Origin: an uncultured Prevotellaceae bacterium
GTDB lineage: Bacteria > Bacteroidota > Bacteroidia > Bacteroidales > Bacteroidaceae
Length of the DNA stretch: 64,000 nt
Assembly (NCBI GenBank): GCA_902774815.1
Contig: CACYJV010000001.1
Coordinates: forward strand, 1-64,000
Direction of reading: 5' to 3'
Notes under the pieces: generated by a model
What the model was told of the DNA's origin: nothing
Database searches by the model: none
What the model saw: only the letters and a program-made list of their open reading frames with translations
Position numbers and translations under genes: made by a program
Shown here: positions 50,279 through 58,732 of the stretch, in pieces
Layout of the letters: each line of letters starts with the position of its first letter
Position numbering within the stretch: position 1 is the stretch's first letter

Positions 50279-52390
50279 TTACCATATTGGTACCTCTACC
50301 TGTACGCGCCAAGAACGGCCGGGCATGGGATAGTGGGCCACGATGTCGTATTGGCGGTCGAATATGTTTTGCAACGTGGCGCGCAACGTCAGCCGTTGAC
50401 CGCAACGGCCGATGCCGACCGTTCGCCAAAGCGAGGCATCTACCACCACGAAACCATCCATTTGCGTGCCTGGGGCATGCTCGCTGGTAGTCCATCGGCG
50501 GCTTTGTCCGCTGGTCGTCAGCGCAAGGTTTGCCCAAGGATTGAGCCAGCTGAACGTGGCACAACAGGCATGCCGAGGTGTATAGGGCAACTGCCGGCGG
50601 CCGTTCGACGAGCCTTCGGCTGTGGTGTCCATAGCTCGCTGCCAACTGTAATTGGCGTTCAGCGACAGCGTGTGGCTTCGACTGGCCCTATAAGTGCCCG
50701 ATGCCGTGATGTCGGCACCCACGATTGTTGCCTCGCCAAGATTGCTGATGCGCCATACAAACATGTTGAAGGGCACGGCCAGAATCTTGTCCGACACCTT
50801 ATTTATATATAGGTCGGCGGTAAAGGCATGGCTGAAGTTGCCCTCAACGTGCTCCCAAGTCAGGCCGAGGTTGAACTGTGTGGTACGCTCGGGCTTGAGT
50901 TCCGAAGCGCCGATGTGGTAGAAATAGAGCTCGGTGAACGTGGGCATGCGGAAAATACGCTTGCCCATCAGGCGGACAAACAGGTGCTCCGCTGGCAGCA
51001 ACTGATAGGACAGACTCAGCGAAGGGTCCACAGAGGAGGTCCGGTGGTCGGCATCTGCGGACGTAGATGTGGCCCTTTGGTCTTTAGCCAAGGTCATAAG
51101 CATACGTCCAACCAATGTGAGGCGAGGCCATTGAGCCTTCGCCGCCACCATTTGGAGCAAGGTTTGCCGACTCGGATGCTGATCGTTGGCCGAAGGATGG
51201 CTATGGAGCGCGTTATACAGAACGTCGAGTGAATAGTCGAAAGAGAGCCATTTTGCAGGCTTAAAGAGCACCGATGCCGAACCAAAGGCTTCGCGTTGCC
51301 AGTACTGAGCATCGCCAATACCGCTTCCAGCGGTGCGGTTCTCGTAGTCGGTATGTGCCCAGTTGTACTTAGCATGGACCATCAGCGACCAGGCATTGCT
51401 TAATTCCGACAGCCATTTCAGTTGCCCGAAAGCGGTCTGTTCGGCCAGGCGTTCGTGGTTTTCGTTGGTGTAGTAGTGGACGATTCCAGGCAGTCGGCGA
51501 TGGTTATTGTAGTAGTAAGCCTTGGCAGCAAGGTCGTTTCGCGCATCAATCTGCCAGTCAAAGCCGAGTTCACCATGGATGCTGTTCATGTGACTGTTGG
51601 TGCGCCGTTCGCGAGTGGTCAGTGTTTGATTGTGCAAAGTGAATGGATAGTCATTGTCGGCATGAAAATATTCGCCGATAGCGGATATTCGTATGTCGGG
51701 CGTCAGCCGTTCGGAAATACGAAACGAAGGATTGACAAGCCCAAAGGAACCGATTGAGAAAGCCCCGGCACCCGTTCGTTTTGCCTTTCCCTCTTGACGA
51801 TGGACTGAAGGTTTTGCTGCCTCTGCGCCACAAGTAAGAATGGTATCTAAAAACCACTCATTTGCAGAGTGGGTGCGAGTGGGTTGCTGTGTCTCTAAGT
51901 ACAACGTAGCTGCCCCCATCTGATTGCGTGCCGGTTGAAAGATGTTGTCGCCATCGCCAACGACCAACTGCACCGAGTACAGATGGTCAAGGCTGTAGCG
52001 CGAAAGGTCGATTTCGCCTGTCTGACAGTCCGTAAGAGCGATGCCGTCATAAACCACAGCTGTGTGGCGTGCCCCAATGCCACGTACAGACACTGTCTTC
52101 ATGCCCCCTGCTCCACCATAGTCGCGCACCGTTAGGCCTGCCATGTGGTTCAACGCATCCGTCATCGAGTGGATGCCCAACCTGAGCATGCGCTCACGGT
52201 CGATGCGCTGGACAGGAACCGAGGCCCGCTTCTCCATACCATAGCGCGAGGCAACGACATCAACACGCTGCAACTCATGGGGTTGTTGCAACGTGCTGTC
52301 GTTCTGTGCCGCCACTTGATGGCCGCACAACGACATGAATACACAGAAAAAGCAGCGCAAACGCGTTGCGCCCCACTTTCCTCTATTCAC
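50279..52390 (-). CDS. btuB: TonB-dependent cobalamin receptor, BtuB-like
   Basis: The 703-residue outer-membrane receptor has a signal peptide (RLRCFFCVFMSLCGHQVAAQ) and a TonB-box-like start followed by a plug domain (VPVQRIDRERMLRLGIHSM, MTDALNHMAGLTVRDYGGAG, TVSVRGIGARHTAVVYDGI). A 22-strand barrel then ends in RVQVEVPIW with the terminal aromatic residue. Translation starts at GTG 52390, since no ATG precedes the export signal. A cobalamin riboswitch 80 bp upstream and the BtuG-like gene after it identify vitamin B12 or a related corrinoid as the substrate. Confidence 0.9.
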   Translation of the reverse strand: MNRGKWGATRLRCFFCVFMSLCGHQVAAQNDSTLQQPHELQRVDVVASRYGMEKRASVPVQRIDRERMLRLGIHSMTDALNHMAGLTVRDYGGAGGMKTVSVRGIGARHTAVVYDGIALTDCQTGEIDLSRYSLDHLYSVQLVVGDGDNIFQPARNQMGAATLYLETQQPTRTHSANEWFLDTILTCGAEAAKPSVHRQEGKAKRTGAGAFSIGSFGLVNPSFRISERLTPDIRISAIGEYFHADNDYPFTLHNQTLTTRERRTNSHMNSIHGELGFDWQIDARNDLAAKAYYYNNHRRLPGIVHYYTNENHERLAEQTAFGQLKWLSELSNAWSLMVHAKYNWAHTDYENRTAGSGIGDAQYWQREAFGSASVLFKPAKWLSFDYSLDVLYNALHSHPSANDQHPSRQTLLQMVAAKAQWPRLTLVGRMLMTLAKDQRATSTSADADHRTSSVDPSLSLSYQLLPAEHLFVRLMGKRIFRMPTFTELYFYHIGASELKPERTTQFNLGLTWEHVEGNFSHAFTADLYINKVSDKILAVPFNMFVWRISNLGEATIVGADITASGTYRASRSHTLSLNANYSWQRAMDTTAEGSSNGRRQLPYTPRHACCATFSWLNPWANLALTTSGQSRRWTTSEHAPGTQMDGFVVVDASLWRTVGIGRCGQRLTLRATLQNIFDRQYDIVAHYPMPGRSWRVQVEVPIW

Positions 52391-52470
52391 GGTTTACCAG
52401 TTTAACAAAACGTAGCTGTTTTTCCCCTTCCCTTCGATCGAGGGCATAAGAATGCGCAGCGGCGCAACAA

Positions 52471-52679
52471 TGGCAGGTCTTCTGACTTGCTGTCCGAGCC
52501 CGAACGCCTTCCCAAGGTAACAAAGTAACAGAGTAACAAAGTAACTTGAAACTCTTTAGACCTCAGTGGCTTCTTGTTCGGCTCTCCGTAAGGACAGCTC
52601 ACAGCAGCGGGACTGTTCAGGACCTTCACCTGATTCCCTTTTAATCGCTCCCCTTGAGGGGATGCAAACCAATTGCGGG
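52471..52679 (-). promoter_or_regulatory. Cobalamin riboswitch with a tandem-repeat insert
   Basis: Read on the minus strand, the leader has the conserved blocks in order: GGGAATCAGGTG, TCCTGAACAGTCCCGC, GCTGTGAGC, CCTTACGGAG, the B12 box AAGCCACTGAGG (52572-52561), GGGAAGGCG, and near the 3' end GTCAGAAGACCTGCC. It would switch off btuB when cobalamin is plentiful. Between the B12 box and GGGAAGG the variable arm contains four 8-bp repeats of the AAAGTAAC type (about 52517-52548). The promoter TACCTTTG lies at 52689-52682, so the whole leader is transcribed. Confidence 0.92.
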
Positions 52680-52681
52680 TG

Positions 52682-52709
52682 CAAAGGTAATAAAAAGTTT
52701 AGAGTTCAA
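52682..52709 (-). promoter_or_regulatory. Promoter of the btuB leader
   Basis: TACCTTTG (52689-52682) on the minus strand, with TTG 17 bp upstream (52709-52707). Confidence 0.55.
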
Positions 52710-52743
52710 GGTTCAGAGTTCAGAGTTTTTTCTGGTATAAACG

Positions 52744-52782
52744 AAAAAAAGGCAAGAAGCCCGCAGGTTTCTTGCCTTTTTA
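52744..52782 (-). terminator. Terminator of the first DASS gene
   Basis: AAAAAGGCAAGAA (52746-52758) pairs perfectly with TTCTTGCCTTTTT (52769-52781), ending in T-runs on both strands. It separates the DASS gene from the btuB leader. Confidence 0.8.
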
Positions 52783-52788
52783 GTGTTA

Positions 52789-52858
52789 CTTTGGTACCTT
52801 GGTCCCTTTTTACTTTTTTACCTTTTTACCATTTTACCATTTTACCTTTTTACCTTGT
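52789..52858. repeat. 8-bp tandem repeats (TTTTTACC) after the DASS gene
   Basis: Units TTTTTACC, ATTTTACC and close variants follow each other about seven times just after the DASS stop. The rest of the 52.4-52.86 kb gap is the riboswitch and terminator described separately. Confidence 0.7.
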
Positions 52859-52860
52859 CA

Positions 52861-54411
52861 TCAGACGCCCATGATGGCCTTGACGAGCAGGAGCACAATA
52901 GGTATGGTGATGCAGAGGATGCCGATGAAGTCGATGATGACACCCGACTTGATCATCTTCGTGATGGGCACGTAGCCCGAAGCGTAGACAATGGCATTCG
53001 GCGGGGTCGACACAGGCATCATGAAGCCAAGCGACGACGACAGGGCAATACCAACGGCAACAGGAATTGGGCTGAAGCCTGCCGACAGGGCTGCACCAAT
53101 GGCCAACGGGCCAATCATGTTTGTGGCTGCCGTGTGCGAGGTCAACTCAGACAGCAGCAGGGCCATGACGCAGAACACAGCAACAAAGACAAATTCCGAC
53201 GGGTTGCCACCAAGGCTTGTAACGATCAGGTCGCCAATCCAGGCAGAGAGGCCGGTGCTATACATCATGCCACCCATAGCCAGTCCGCCACCGAAGAGCA
53301 ACAGGGTTCCCCAGTCGATACCACCAACAGCCTCGCGCCAGTCAAGCGTGGTCTTCTTCAAGCTCTTGTCGACCGGCAGGAAGAACAGCAACAGGGCACC
53401 CACCATGGCCACTGCCGACTCAGGAAGGATGTGGTTGTAGGTCTTCAGGACTTCACTGTCGGAACCGGCAGTGATGCTCAGGATACCGGGTGTCACCCAA
53501 AGGACAACGGCAACGAGGAAGGCAAACAGGGTGTTCTTCTGGGCAATCGTCCACTTGCCCAGTCCCTTGACTTTTTCTTCAATAAGCTCACGGGCGCCCT
53601 CAATGTGATTGATGTCAGCGGGGAACATGCGCCAGAGAACAATATAGGCGATAACGAAATAGCACACCATGGCGACAAAGCCCCAGGTCATCCACTGGAA
53701 GAAAGAGATGTGGAGTTGAGCCAGTTCGTCGAGGAAGCCCAGCATGATGATGTTCGGGGGAGTGCCGATGGGCGTGAGCACACCACCGATGGAGCATGCG
53801 TAGGCCGTCATCAGCATCAGACCGGTGGCATACTTATAGCTCTTCAAATCGATAATCTTGCCACGGGCTGCCATCATCTCGCGGATTGCTTCCAGCAGAC
53901 CCAGTGCGATGGGGAACATCATGGCACAGGTGGCCGTGTTGCTGATCCAGCCCGAGCAGATCATACAGGCCAAGCCAATGGCCAGGAAGATGCGCCGAGG
54001 CGAGTCGCCCACCCACTTCATCGACATGATGCCATAGGCAATACGCTTGTCAAGACCGTTGACCATCATGGCCTTTGCAATGACAAATCCACCCATAAAC
54101 AGGAAGATCATCGGGTTGCCAAAGGCTGAGAAGGCTTCCTTCATCGTGGTGATGCCGAAGACTACGCACAGCGTGGGGCCAATGAGGGAGGTGACAGGGA
54201 TGGGAACGGGCTCCGTGATCCACCAAATAGCCACCAGCGACATGATGGCCAGCAGGTGATGGGCTTCTTCTGACAATCCCTCAATAGGGAGGAACCAAAT
54301 GAGGATAGCGCACAACGGACCCAGGATGGCTCCAACGATGTGGCGCTTACGGTCAAACGAGGCTTCGCTCGCAGCTGACTGCTTTGCAGCAGCGTTCTCT
54401 TCTGTTTTCAT
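52861..54411 (-). CDS. DASS-family (SLC13) sodium/carboxylate transporter 1
   Basis: The 516-residue inner-membrane protein starts with a cytoplasmic tail (MKTEENAAAKQSAASEASFD) and has about 11-12 helices. It shows two inverted halves with the sodium/substrate motifs: WISNTATCAMMFPIA (about 180) and SHTAATNMIGPLAIG (about 430), plus GTPPNIIML and STPPNAIVYASG. DASS proteins import succinate, malate, citrate or sulfate with sodium, or exchange dicarboxylates. It is the downstream neighbour of a second DASS gene; the two have separate promoters. The substrate cannot be chosen from sequence alone. Confidence 0.9.
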   Translation of the reverse strand: MKTEENAAAKQSAASEASFDRKRHIVGAILGPLCAILIWFLPIEGLSEEAHHLLAIMSLVAIWWITEPVPIPVTSLIGPTLCVVFGITTMKEAFSAFGNPMIFLFMGGFVIAKAMMVNGLDKRIAYGIMSMKWVGDSPRRIFLAIGLACMICSGWISNTATCAMMFPIALGLLEAIREMMAARGKIIDLKSYKYATGLMLMTAYACSIGGVLTPIGTPPNIIMLGFLDELAQLHISFFQWMTWGFVAMVCYFVIAYIVLWRMFPADINHIEGARELIEEKVKGLGKWTIAQKNTLFAFLVAVVLWVTPGILSITAGSDSEVLKTYNHILPESAVAMVGALLLFFLPVDKSLKKTTLDWREAVGGIDWGTLLLFGGGLAMGGMMYSTGLSAWIGDLIVTSLGGNPSEFVFVAVFCVMALLLSELTSHTAATNMIGPLAIGAALSAGFSPIPVAVGIALSSSLGFMMPVSTPPNAIVYASGYVPITKMIKSGVIIDFIGILCITIPIVLLLVKAIMGV

Positions 54412-54462
54412 TCTGATAAGATTTATTGTTTGTGTGATTTTAAGTACAATACTAAACAGCCA

Positions 54463-54494
54463 CAAAAGTACAAATTATTTCCGAAACAAACAAA
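54463..54494 (-). promoter_or_regulatory. Promoter of DASS transporter 1
   Basis: The minus strand reads TTTG (54494-54491), exactly 20 bp, then TACTTTTG (54470-54463), 51 bp before the start. Confidence 0.7.
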
Positions 54495-54531
54495 ATAAAA
54501 ACAATGGTTTTTTCTATTTACACAAGAAAAG

Positions 54532-54649
54532 GGTTCAGGAAGCGCATAAAGCTTCTTGAACCCTTTACTATTTTTGAACCGCGACGCTGTCGCCTTGAAC
54601 CCTTTGAACCGGCCGCAGGCCATTGAACCGCGACGCTGTCGCCTTGAAC
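54532..54649. repeat. Terminator hairpin plus repeated mini-hairpins after DASS transporter 2
   Basis: GGGTTCAGGAAGC (54532-54544) pairs with GCTTCTTGAACCC (54552-54564), a 13-bp stem with one wobble. Two identical 27-bp copies at 54574-54600 and 54623-54649 follow. Each has GCGAC-GCT-GTCGC as a mini-hairpin flanked by TTGAACC; a third mini-hairpin GGCC-GCA-GGCC lies between them. Confidence 0.7.
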
Positions 54650-54654
54650 ACTTT

Positions 54655-56160
54655 TTAGAGCACGTGCATCTGGCCCATCATGTAGAGCAGAACATAGCCG
54701 AGTACCATCGAGATGATACCGACAATCAGACCAATCTTGGCCATATCATTCTGCTTCACCAGGTTGGTAGCGTATGCAAGTGCATTCGGCGGTGTCGAAA
54801 TAGGAAGCACCATTGCACTCGAAGCTGCGATAGCCACACCGATAAGGATGGTCGGTGTACCACCAATAGCCGCAAGCTTGTCGCCCATAGCACCACAGAC
54901 GAAGGCCAGGATAGGCATCAGCAGGGCTGCAGTGGCTGAGTTGGAGATGAAGTTCGACAGACCGTAGCAGATGAGTCCCGACAGCAGCAGAATCAGCACC
55001 GGCGAGAACTTACCGAAGGGAATGCTCTCAACGGCATTGGCTGCCAGGCCTGATGCATTCAGACCATAACCCAGGGCGAAACCACCAGCCACCATCCAGA
55101 TCACTGACCAGTTGATCTCCTCAAGGTCGTACTTCGTGATGATACCAGTAAGGGAGAATACCACAAATGGAATCAAGGCAACAGTATAGGAATTGATGCC
55201 CGTGAGTTTGTCAGTCAACCAGAGCAGGACTGTAATGATGAAGGTCACGATAACTATATATGTACGCGTGTTCTTCTTCATGCCTCCTTCAATCTTCAGT
55301 TCCACCGTCTTCTGCGAGAACGGGAACAGTGTCTTCAGGATATACCAGCTGATTAGCAGCAGAACGATGACCAACGGCAGCATAAACATCATCCACTCAC
55401 CGAAGCCCATGCCCAAGTTCAGACCTTCAGGGTCGTTCAGGTACTTCAGCGCAATGGTGTTTGGAGGCGTACCGATAGGCGTACCCATACCGCCAAGGTT
55501 GGCAGCAACGGGAATACTCAAAGCCATCGAGATGCGGCCTTTGCCTTCGGGAGGAAGCTGCTTGAACACTGGGGTAAGGAATGTCAGCATCATAGCTGCG
55601 GTAGCTGTATTCGATATAAACATCGAGAACAGGCCCGTGATGAGCAGGAAACCTAACAGCACATTCTCACTCTTACGACCGAACGGCTTCAACAAAGCCT
55701 TTGCCAACTGGGCATCAAGACCTGTCTTCGTGGCAGCAATAGCCAGGATGAAACCACCGATGAACAGCATGATCACGGGATCGGCAAAACAAGCCATGAC
55801 ACCCTTGTAGCTGAGCAGGTCGCCCACTTCTTCGGGATTACACATCCACTTGATGCCGCTATCGCTCGTGAATAGCAACATCAGTCCAATGATAGCTACC
55901 GACGTGGCCCATGACGGAACCACTTCCATCAGCCACATCAGCGTGGCAAAAGCGAAGATGGCAATGATACGCTGCTGCACTACCGTCAGATTATCAATGC
56001 CGAAAGCCGTCGTCGGAAGATTCCAGAGCAACAGAGTCACTGCAAGCACAATCAGCACCTGCGTCGTCTTGTTAAATACTTTGTTGGGGTGAAAACGTTT
56101 CTCATAGCGCACCTTATGATAGGCCTCTACGAGATGAAATCCAGTAAAACTCTTAAACAT
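54655..56160 (-). CDS. DASS-family (SLC13) sodium/carboxylate transporter 2
   Basis: The 501-residue inner-membrane protein has an N-terminal cytoplasmic part (AYHKVRYEKRFHPNKVFNK) and about 11-12 helices. The two sodium motifs are MFISNTATAAMMLTFL (about 190) and FISNSATAALLMPIL (about 420), with GTPIGTPPNTIALKYL and ISTPPNALAYATN hairpin loops. It resembles transporter 1 in fold but not closely in sequence, so it is probably an old paralogue with a different substrate range. Its promoter lies about 90 bp upstream. Confidence 0.9.
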   Translation of the reverse strand: MFKSFTGFHLVEAYHKVRYEKRFHPNKVFNKTTQVLIVLAVTLLLWNLPTTAFGIDNLTVVQQRIIAIFAFATLMWLMEVVPSWATSVAIIGLMLLFTSDSGIKWMCNPEEVGDLLSYKGVMACFADPVIMLFIGGFILAIAATKTGLDAQLAKALLKPFGRKSENVLLGFLLITGLFSMFISNTATAAMMLTFLTPVFKQLPPEGKGRISMALSIPVAANLGGMGTPIGTPPNTIALKYLNDPEGLNLGMGFGEWMMFMLPLVIVLLLISWYILKTLFPFSQKTVELKIEGGMKKNTRTYIVIVTFIITVLLWLTDKLTGINSYTVALIPFVVFSLTGIITKYDLEEINWSVIWMVAGGFALGYGLNASGLAANAVESIPFGKFSPVLILLLSGLICYGLSNFISNSATAALLMPILAFVCGAMGDKLAAIGGTPTILIGVAIAASSAMVLPISTPPNALAYATNLVKQNDMAKIGLIVGIISMVLGYVLLYMMGQMHVL

Positions 56161-56245
56161 GTTTCTATTTGTTATTTACGATTTTACGAATTACGTTTAC
56201 TTGGCACAAAGCTGCTTTTCAAAGCGCTAAGCTCCAATCAGGGTG

Positions 56246-56253
56246 CAAAGGTA
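56246..56253 (-). promoter_or_regulatory. -7 element of DASS transporter 2
   Basis: TACCTTTG on the minus strand, 86 bp before the start; no clear -33 partner. The AT-rich remainder of the gap, 56254-56606, shows no supported gene. Confidence 0.45.
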
Positions 56254-56606
56254 CAAAAAAAGTTTCGAGTAAAGTCTTTGATATTTCAAGTTTTTTGACT
56301 ATACGAGATATACATCGCATAAAAACAAAGTCGAGACTACACTTGCCATAGGCGTTTTGTAATCTCGGCTTTGCAAATCTAACGCAGCAATTTGCTGTCC
56401 AATCAGCATATACTGCGAAGAAGTATTAAGAAATATTATTGTATGAAATGGAAATTTGTTACCCAAGGCAATAAATATGATACATGAAAAAACGGGGAGA
56501 AAATCAAAAAATAGTATCTTTGCAACAAATGTTGCGAAGATATTGCTAAAACGCAAGCGAAACAAGTTCGGATTCTGCATCTTTGCTAAAAAAGAAGAGT
56601 ATTTCT

Positions 56607-56637
56607 TTTGTTCTGCGCTCGTTTTTCCGTATCTTTG
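56607..56637 (+). promoter_or_regulatory. Promoter of the CE1-type esterase
   Basis: TTTG (56607-56610), 19 bp, then TATCTTTG (56630-56637). A second TATCTTTG at 56515-56522 lacks a -33 partner. Confidence 0.7.
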
Positions 56638-56681
56638 CCATTGAAATAAACAATCAGGCTACGAAACCAACAATTATGATT

Positions 56682-58562
56682 ATGAGGAAATTATTGTTTT
56701 CATTTATGCTGATGGCTATTGCTGCCACAGCGAATGCACAGCCTCGTACGAATGCTGACGGGACAGTGACATTTGAGTATAAGAACGATTCTGCCAAAAA
56801 GGTACTCGTAGATGTGCAGTTTGCAGGGCGCAAAGAGATGACACGAGGTGCCGATGGCACTTGGAGTGTTACCTTAGGCCCTGTGGCACCGGACATGTAT
56901 CCCTACTGCTTTATTGTGGATGGGGTGAGTGTAATGGATCCAGCTAACCCATTGTACTTCCCCAACGAAGGGTTTAAGAACAGTCTGCTGGAGATTCCCG
57001 GCGGAGGATCACTACCACACGACATCCGAAACGTTCCTCACGGACGCTTGGAGTATATCCATTACTACTCAAAGACTATCGGTGCCACGAACAATGCCAT
57101 CGTCTATCTGCCACCAAACTACATGCAGGACATGCAGAAGCGGTATCCCGTGTTCTACTTGATTAGTGGCACTACCGACACTGAGGAGGTTTACTACAAG
57201 GTAGGGCGCGTGAACTATATCCTTGACAACCTTCTCGCCGACAAACAGGCAAAGGAGATGATTGTGGTATTGCCGTATGGCAATCCACTAAAACTGGTTC
57301 CAGCCAAAGCTACTGAGGCAGGAGGAACTCCACCGACACGGTTTGGCGGTGACCCGTTCAGCAAGGACCTCGTGAACGACCTAATGCCTTACATTGAACA
57401 AAACTATCGCACTAAAAATGACCGCGACAGCCGTGCCATTGGCGGTTTTTCGCGAGGCGGCAATCAGGCACTTTACAATGGACTGAGCCATCTAGATAAG
57501 TTCAGCTACCTGTGTAGCTACAGTTCATTTACCTCAACGGACATCCCCAACGTCTATGACCAAGCTGAAGAAACCAACAAGAAGATACACCTGTTCTGGT
57601 TAGGTGTTGGCACTGATGACTTCCTCTATGGAAGTGCACGTGACTATATGGAATTCCTTGACTCGAAAGGCATTTGTGCAGTGAAAGAATTTACCAACGA
57701 CAAGTTCGGACACACATGGATGAACGCCAAGTATTTCCTGAGCAAGACGCTACCATTGCTCTTCAACAAGAAGGCAGCCCAGGCTGCAATGGCAGAAGCC
57801 AAGCCTGCTCCAGCAGCAACGGGTGAGGAGAAGCCGTTCACGCCCGGAGTGATGGCACGCCTTTTCCCACGTCCCATTATCTCGCCTGAATACGATGAGG
57901 ATGGTATCATCTTCCGCTTCAAGGCACCCGATGCAAAGAAAGTGGAACTGGAGTGCGAAGTGCTGCCTAATAACATCGCCATGCAACGTGATAGCGACGG
58001 CGTATGGCAAACGGTACTCAGAGATTATCTCTTCGATACGTTCAAGTATTGCTTTGTTGTGGACGGCACCCGTGTATGCGACCCAAGCAATATGTATCTG
58101 TCACCCGACCAAGGGTTTAAGTACAGCATTGCAGACAATCCACGCTCGCGTTTCAACTTTGCATCACAGGGTGACATTGCTCATGGTCGCACAGGTTACG
58201 ACGTGGAGCGTCAGGAGGCATGGTATATGTCGCCCATGCCTAAGCAAGGATGGACTATTCCTAAATTCGTACAACTCGTACCTGGCAAGGATGACACCAT
58301 GGAGAGTTGGTTTAAGGTAGGTGGTGCAGATGCTATTGCCGATCGTCTGCTGTCAGAAGGCAAGACAAAACCTTGTATCATCACTACCAGCAACATGGAC
58401 TTCATGAAGCAGAGCAACATGCCACAGATGCCAGGCTTCAGTCCAAAGGTGCTTCGCGCCGACGACTATCCGACATGGACACATCGTCGACGTGCACTCA
58501 TCAAGCTCCTCATAGAGATAGGAAAGGAACCCGATCCGGAAATGCCATTCTTTGGGGAATAA
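56682..58562 (+). CDS. CE1-type (feruloyl/acetyl-xylan) esterase with a decayed second copy
   Basis: The 626-residue secreted protein (signal peptide MRKLLFSFMLMAIAATANAQ) has an N-terminal CBM48-like domain (about 25-110, VTFEYKNDSAKKVLVDVQF, YPYCFIVDGVSVMDP). An esterase domain of the feruloyl-esterase/esterase D type follows (about 125-385) with GGFSRGGNQ (nucleophile serine near 259), GTDDFL (Asp) and DKFGHTWMN (His). A second CBM48-like domain (about 410-490, IIFRFKAPDAKKVELEC, FKYCFVVDGTRVCDP) follows and then only about 110 residues resembling the start of a second esterase, without catalytic residues. It appears to be an internal duplication with a lost second active site. An ATG at 56676 is an alternative start. 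Confidence 0.87.
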   Translation: MRKLLFSFMLMAIAATANAQPRTNADGTVTFEYKNDSAKKVLVDVQFAGRKEMTRGADGTWSVTLGPVAPDMYPYCFIVDGVSVMDPANPLYFPNEGFKNSLLEIPGGGSLPHDIRNVPHGRLEYIHYYSKTIGATNNAIVYLPPNYMQDMQKRYPVFYLISGTTDTEEVYYKVGRVNYILDNLLADKQAKEMIVVLPYGNPLKLVPAKATEAGGTPPTRFGGDPFSKDLVNDLMPYIEQNYRTKNDRDSRAIGGFSRGGNQALYNGLSHLDKFSYLCSYSSFTSTDIPNVYDQAEETNKKIHLFWLGVGTDDFLYGSARDYMEFLDSKGICAVKEFTNDKFGHTWMNAKYFLSKTLPLLFNKKAAQAAMAEAKPAPAATGEEKPFTPGVMARLFPRPIISPEYDEDGIIFRFKAPDAKKVELECEVLPNNIAMQRDSDGVWQTVLRDYLFDTFKYCFVVDGTRVCDPSNMYLSPDQGFKYSIADNPRSRFNFASQGDIAHGRTGYDVERQEAWYMSPMPKQGWTIPKFVQLVPGKDDTMESWFKVGGADAIADRLLSEGKTKPCIITTSNMDFMKQSNMPQMPGFSPKVLRADDYPTWTHRRRALIKLLIEIGKEPDPEMPFFGE

Positions 58563-58643
58563 GGAGTAGAGTTTAGCGAATAGAATTTAGCGTTTAGTGT
58601 ACATATTCGATAACTATTAAACCTTGCACCCAATTATTTCAAT

Positions 58644-58705
58644 CAATAATAAAACCGAGATTGCTACCTTAAAAGGGACTCCTGCAATCTCGGTTTTTAT
58701 TATTG
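58644..58705. terminator. Bidirectional terminator between convergent genes
   Basis: CAATAATAAAACCGAGATTG plus C (58644-58664) pairs with GCAATCTCGG and TTTTTATTATTG (58684-58705). It serves the esterase on one side and the peptidase on the other. Confidence 0.8.
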
Positions 58706-58732
58706 TGTTTAACAATCAGGCCACTAACATGG

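Noticed and set aside
56299-56580. 93-codon minus-strand frame between DASS transporter 2 and the esterase
   Set aside because: It is AT-rich, runs against the esterase promoter region, has no recognisable domain, and its hydrophobic pattern follows from base composition.
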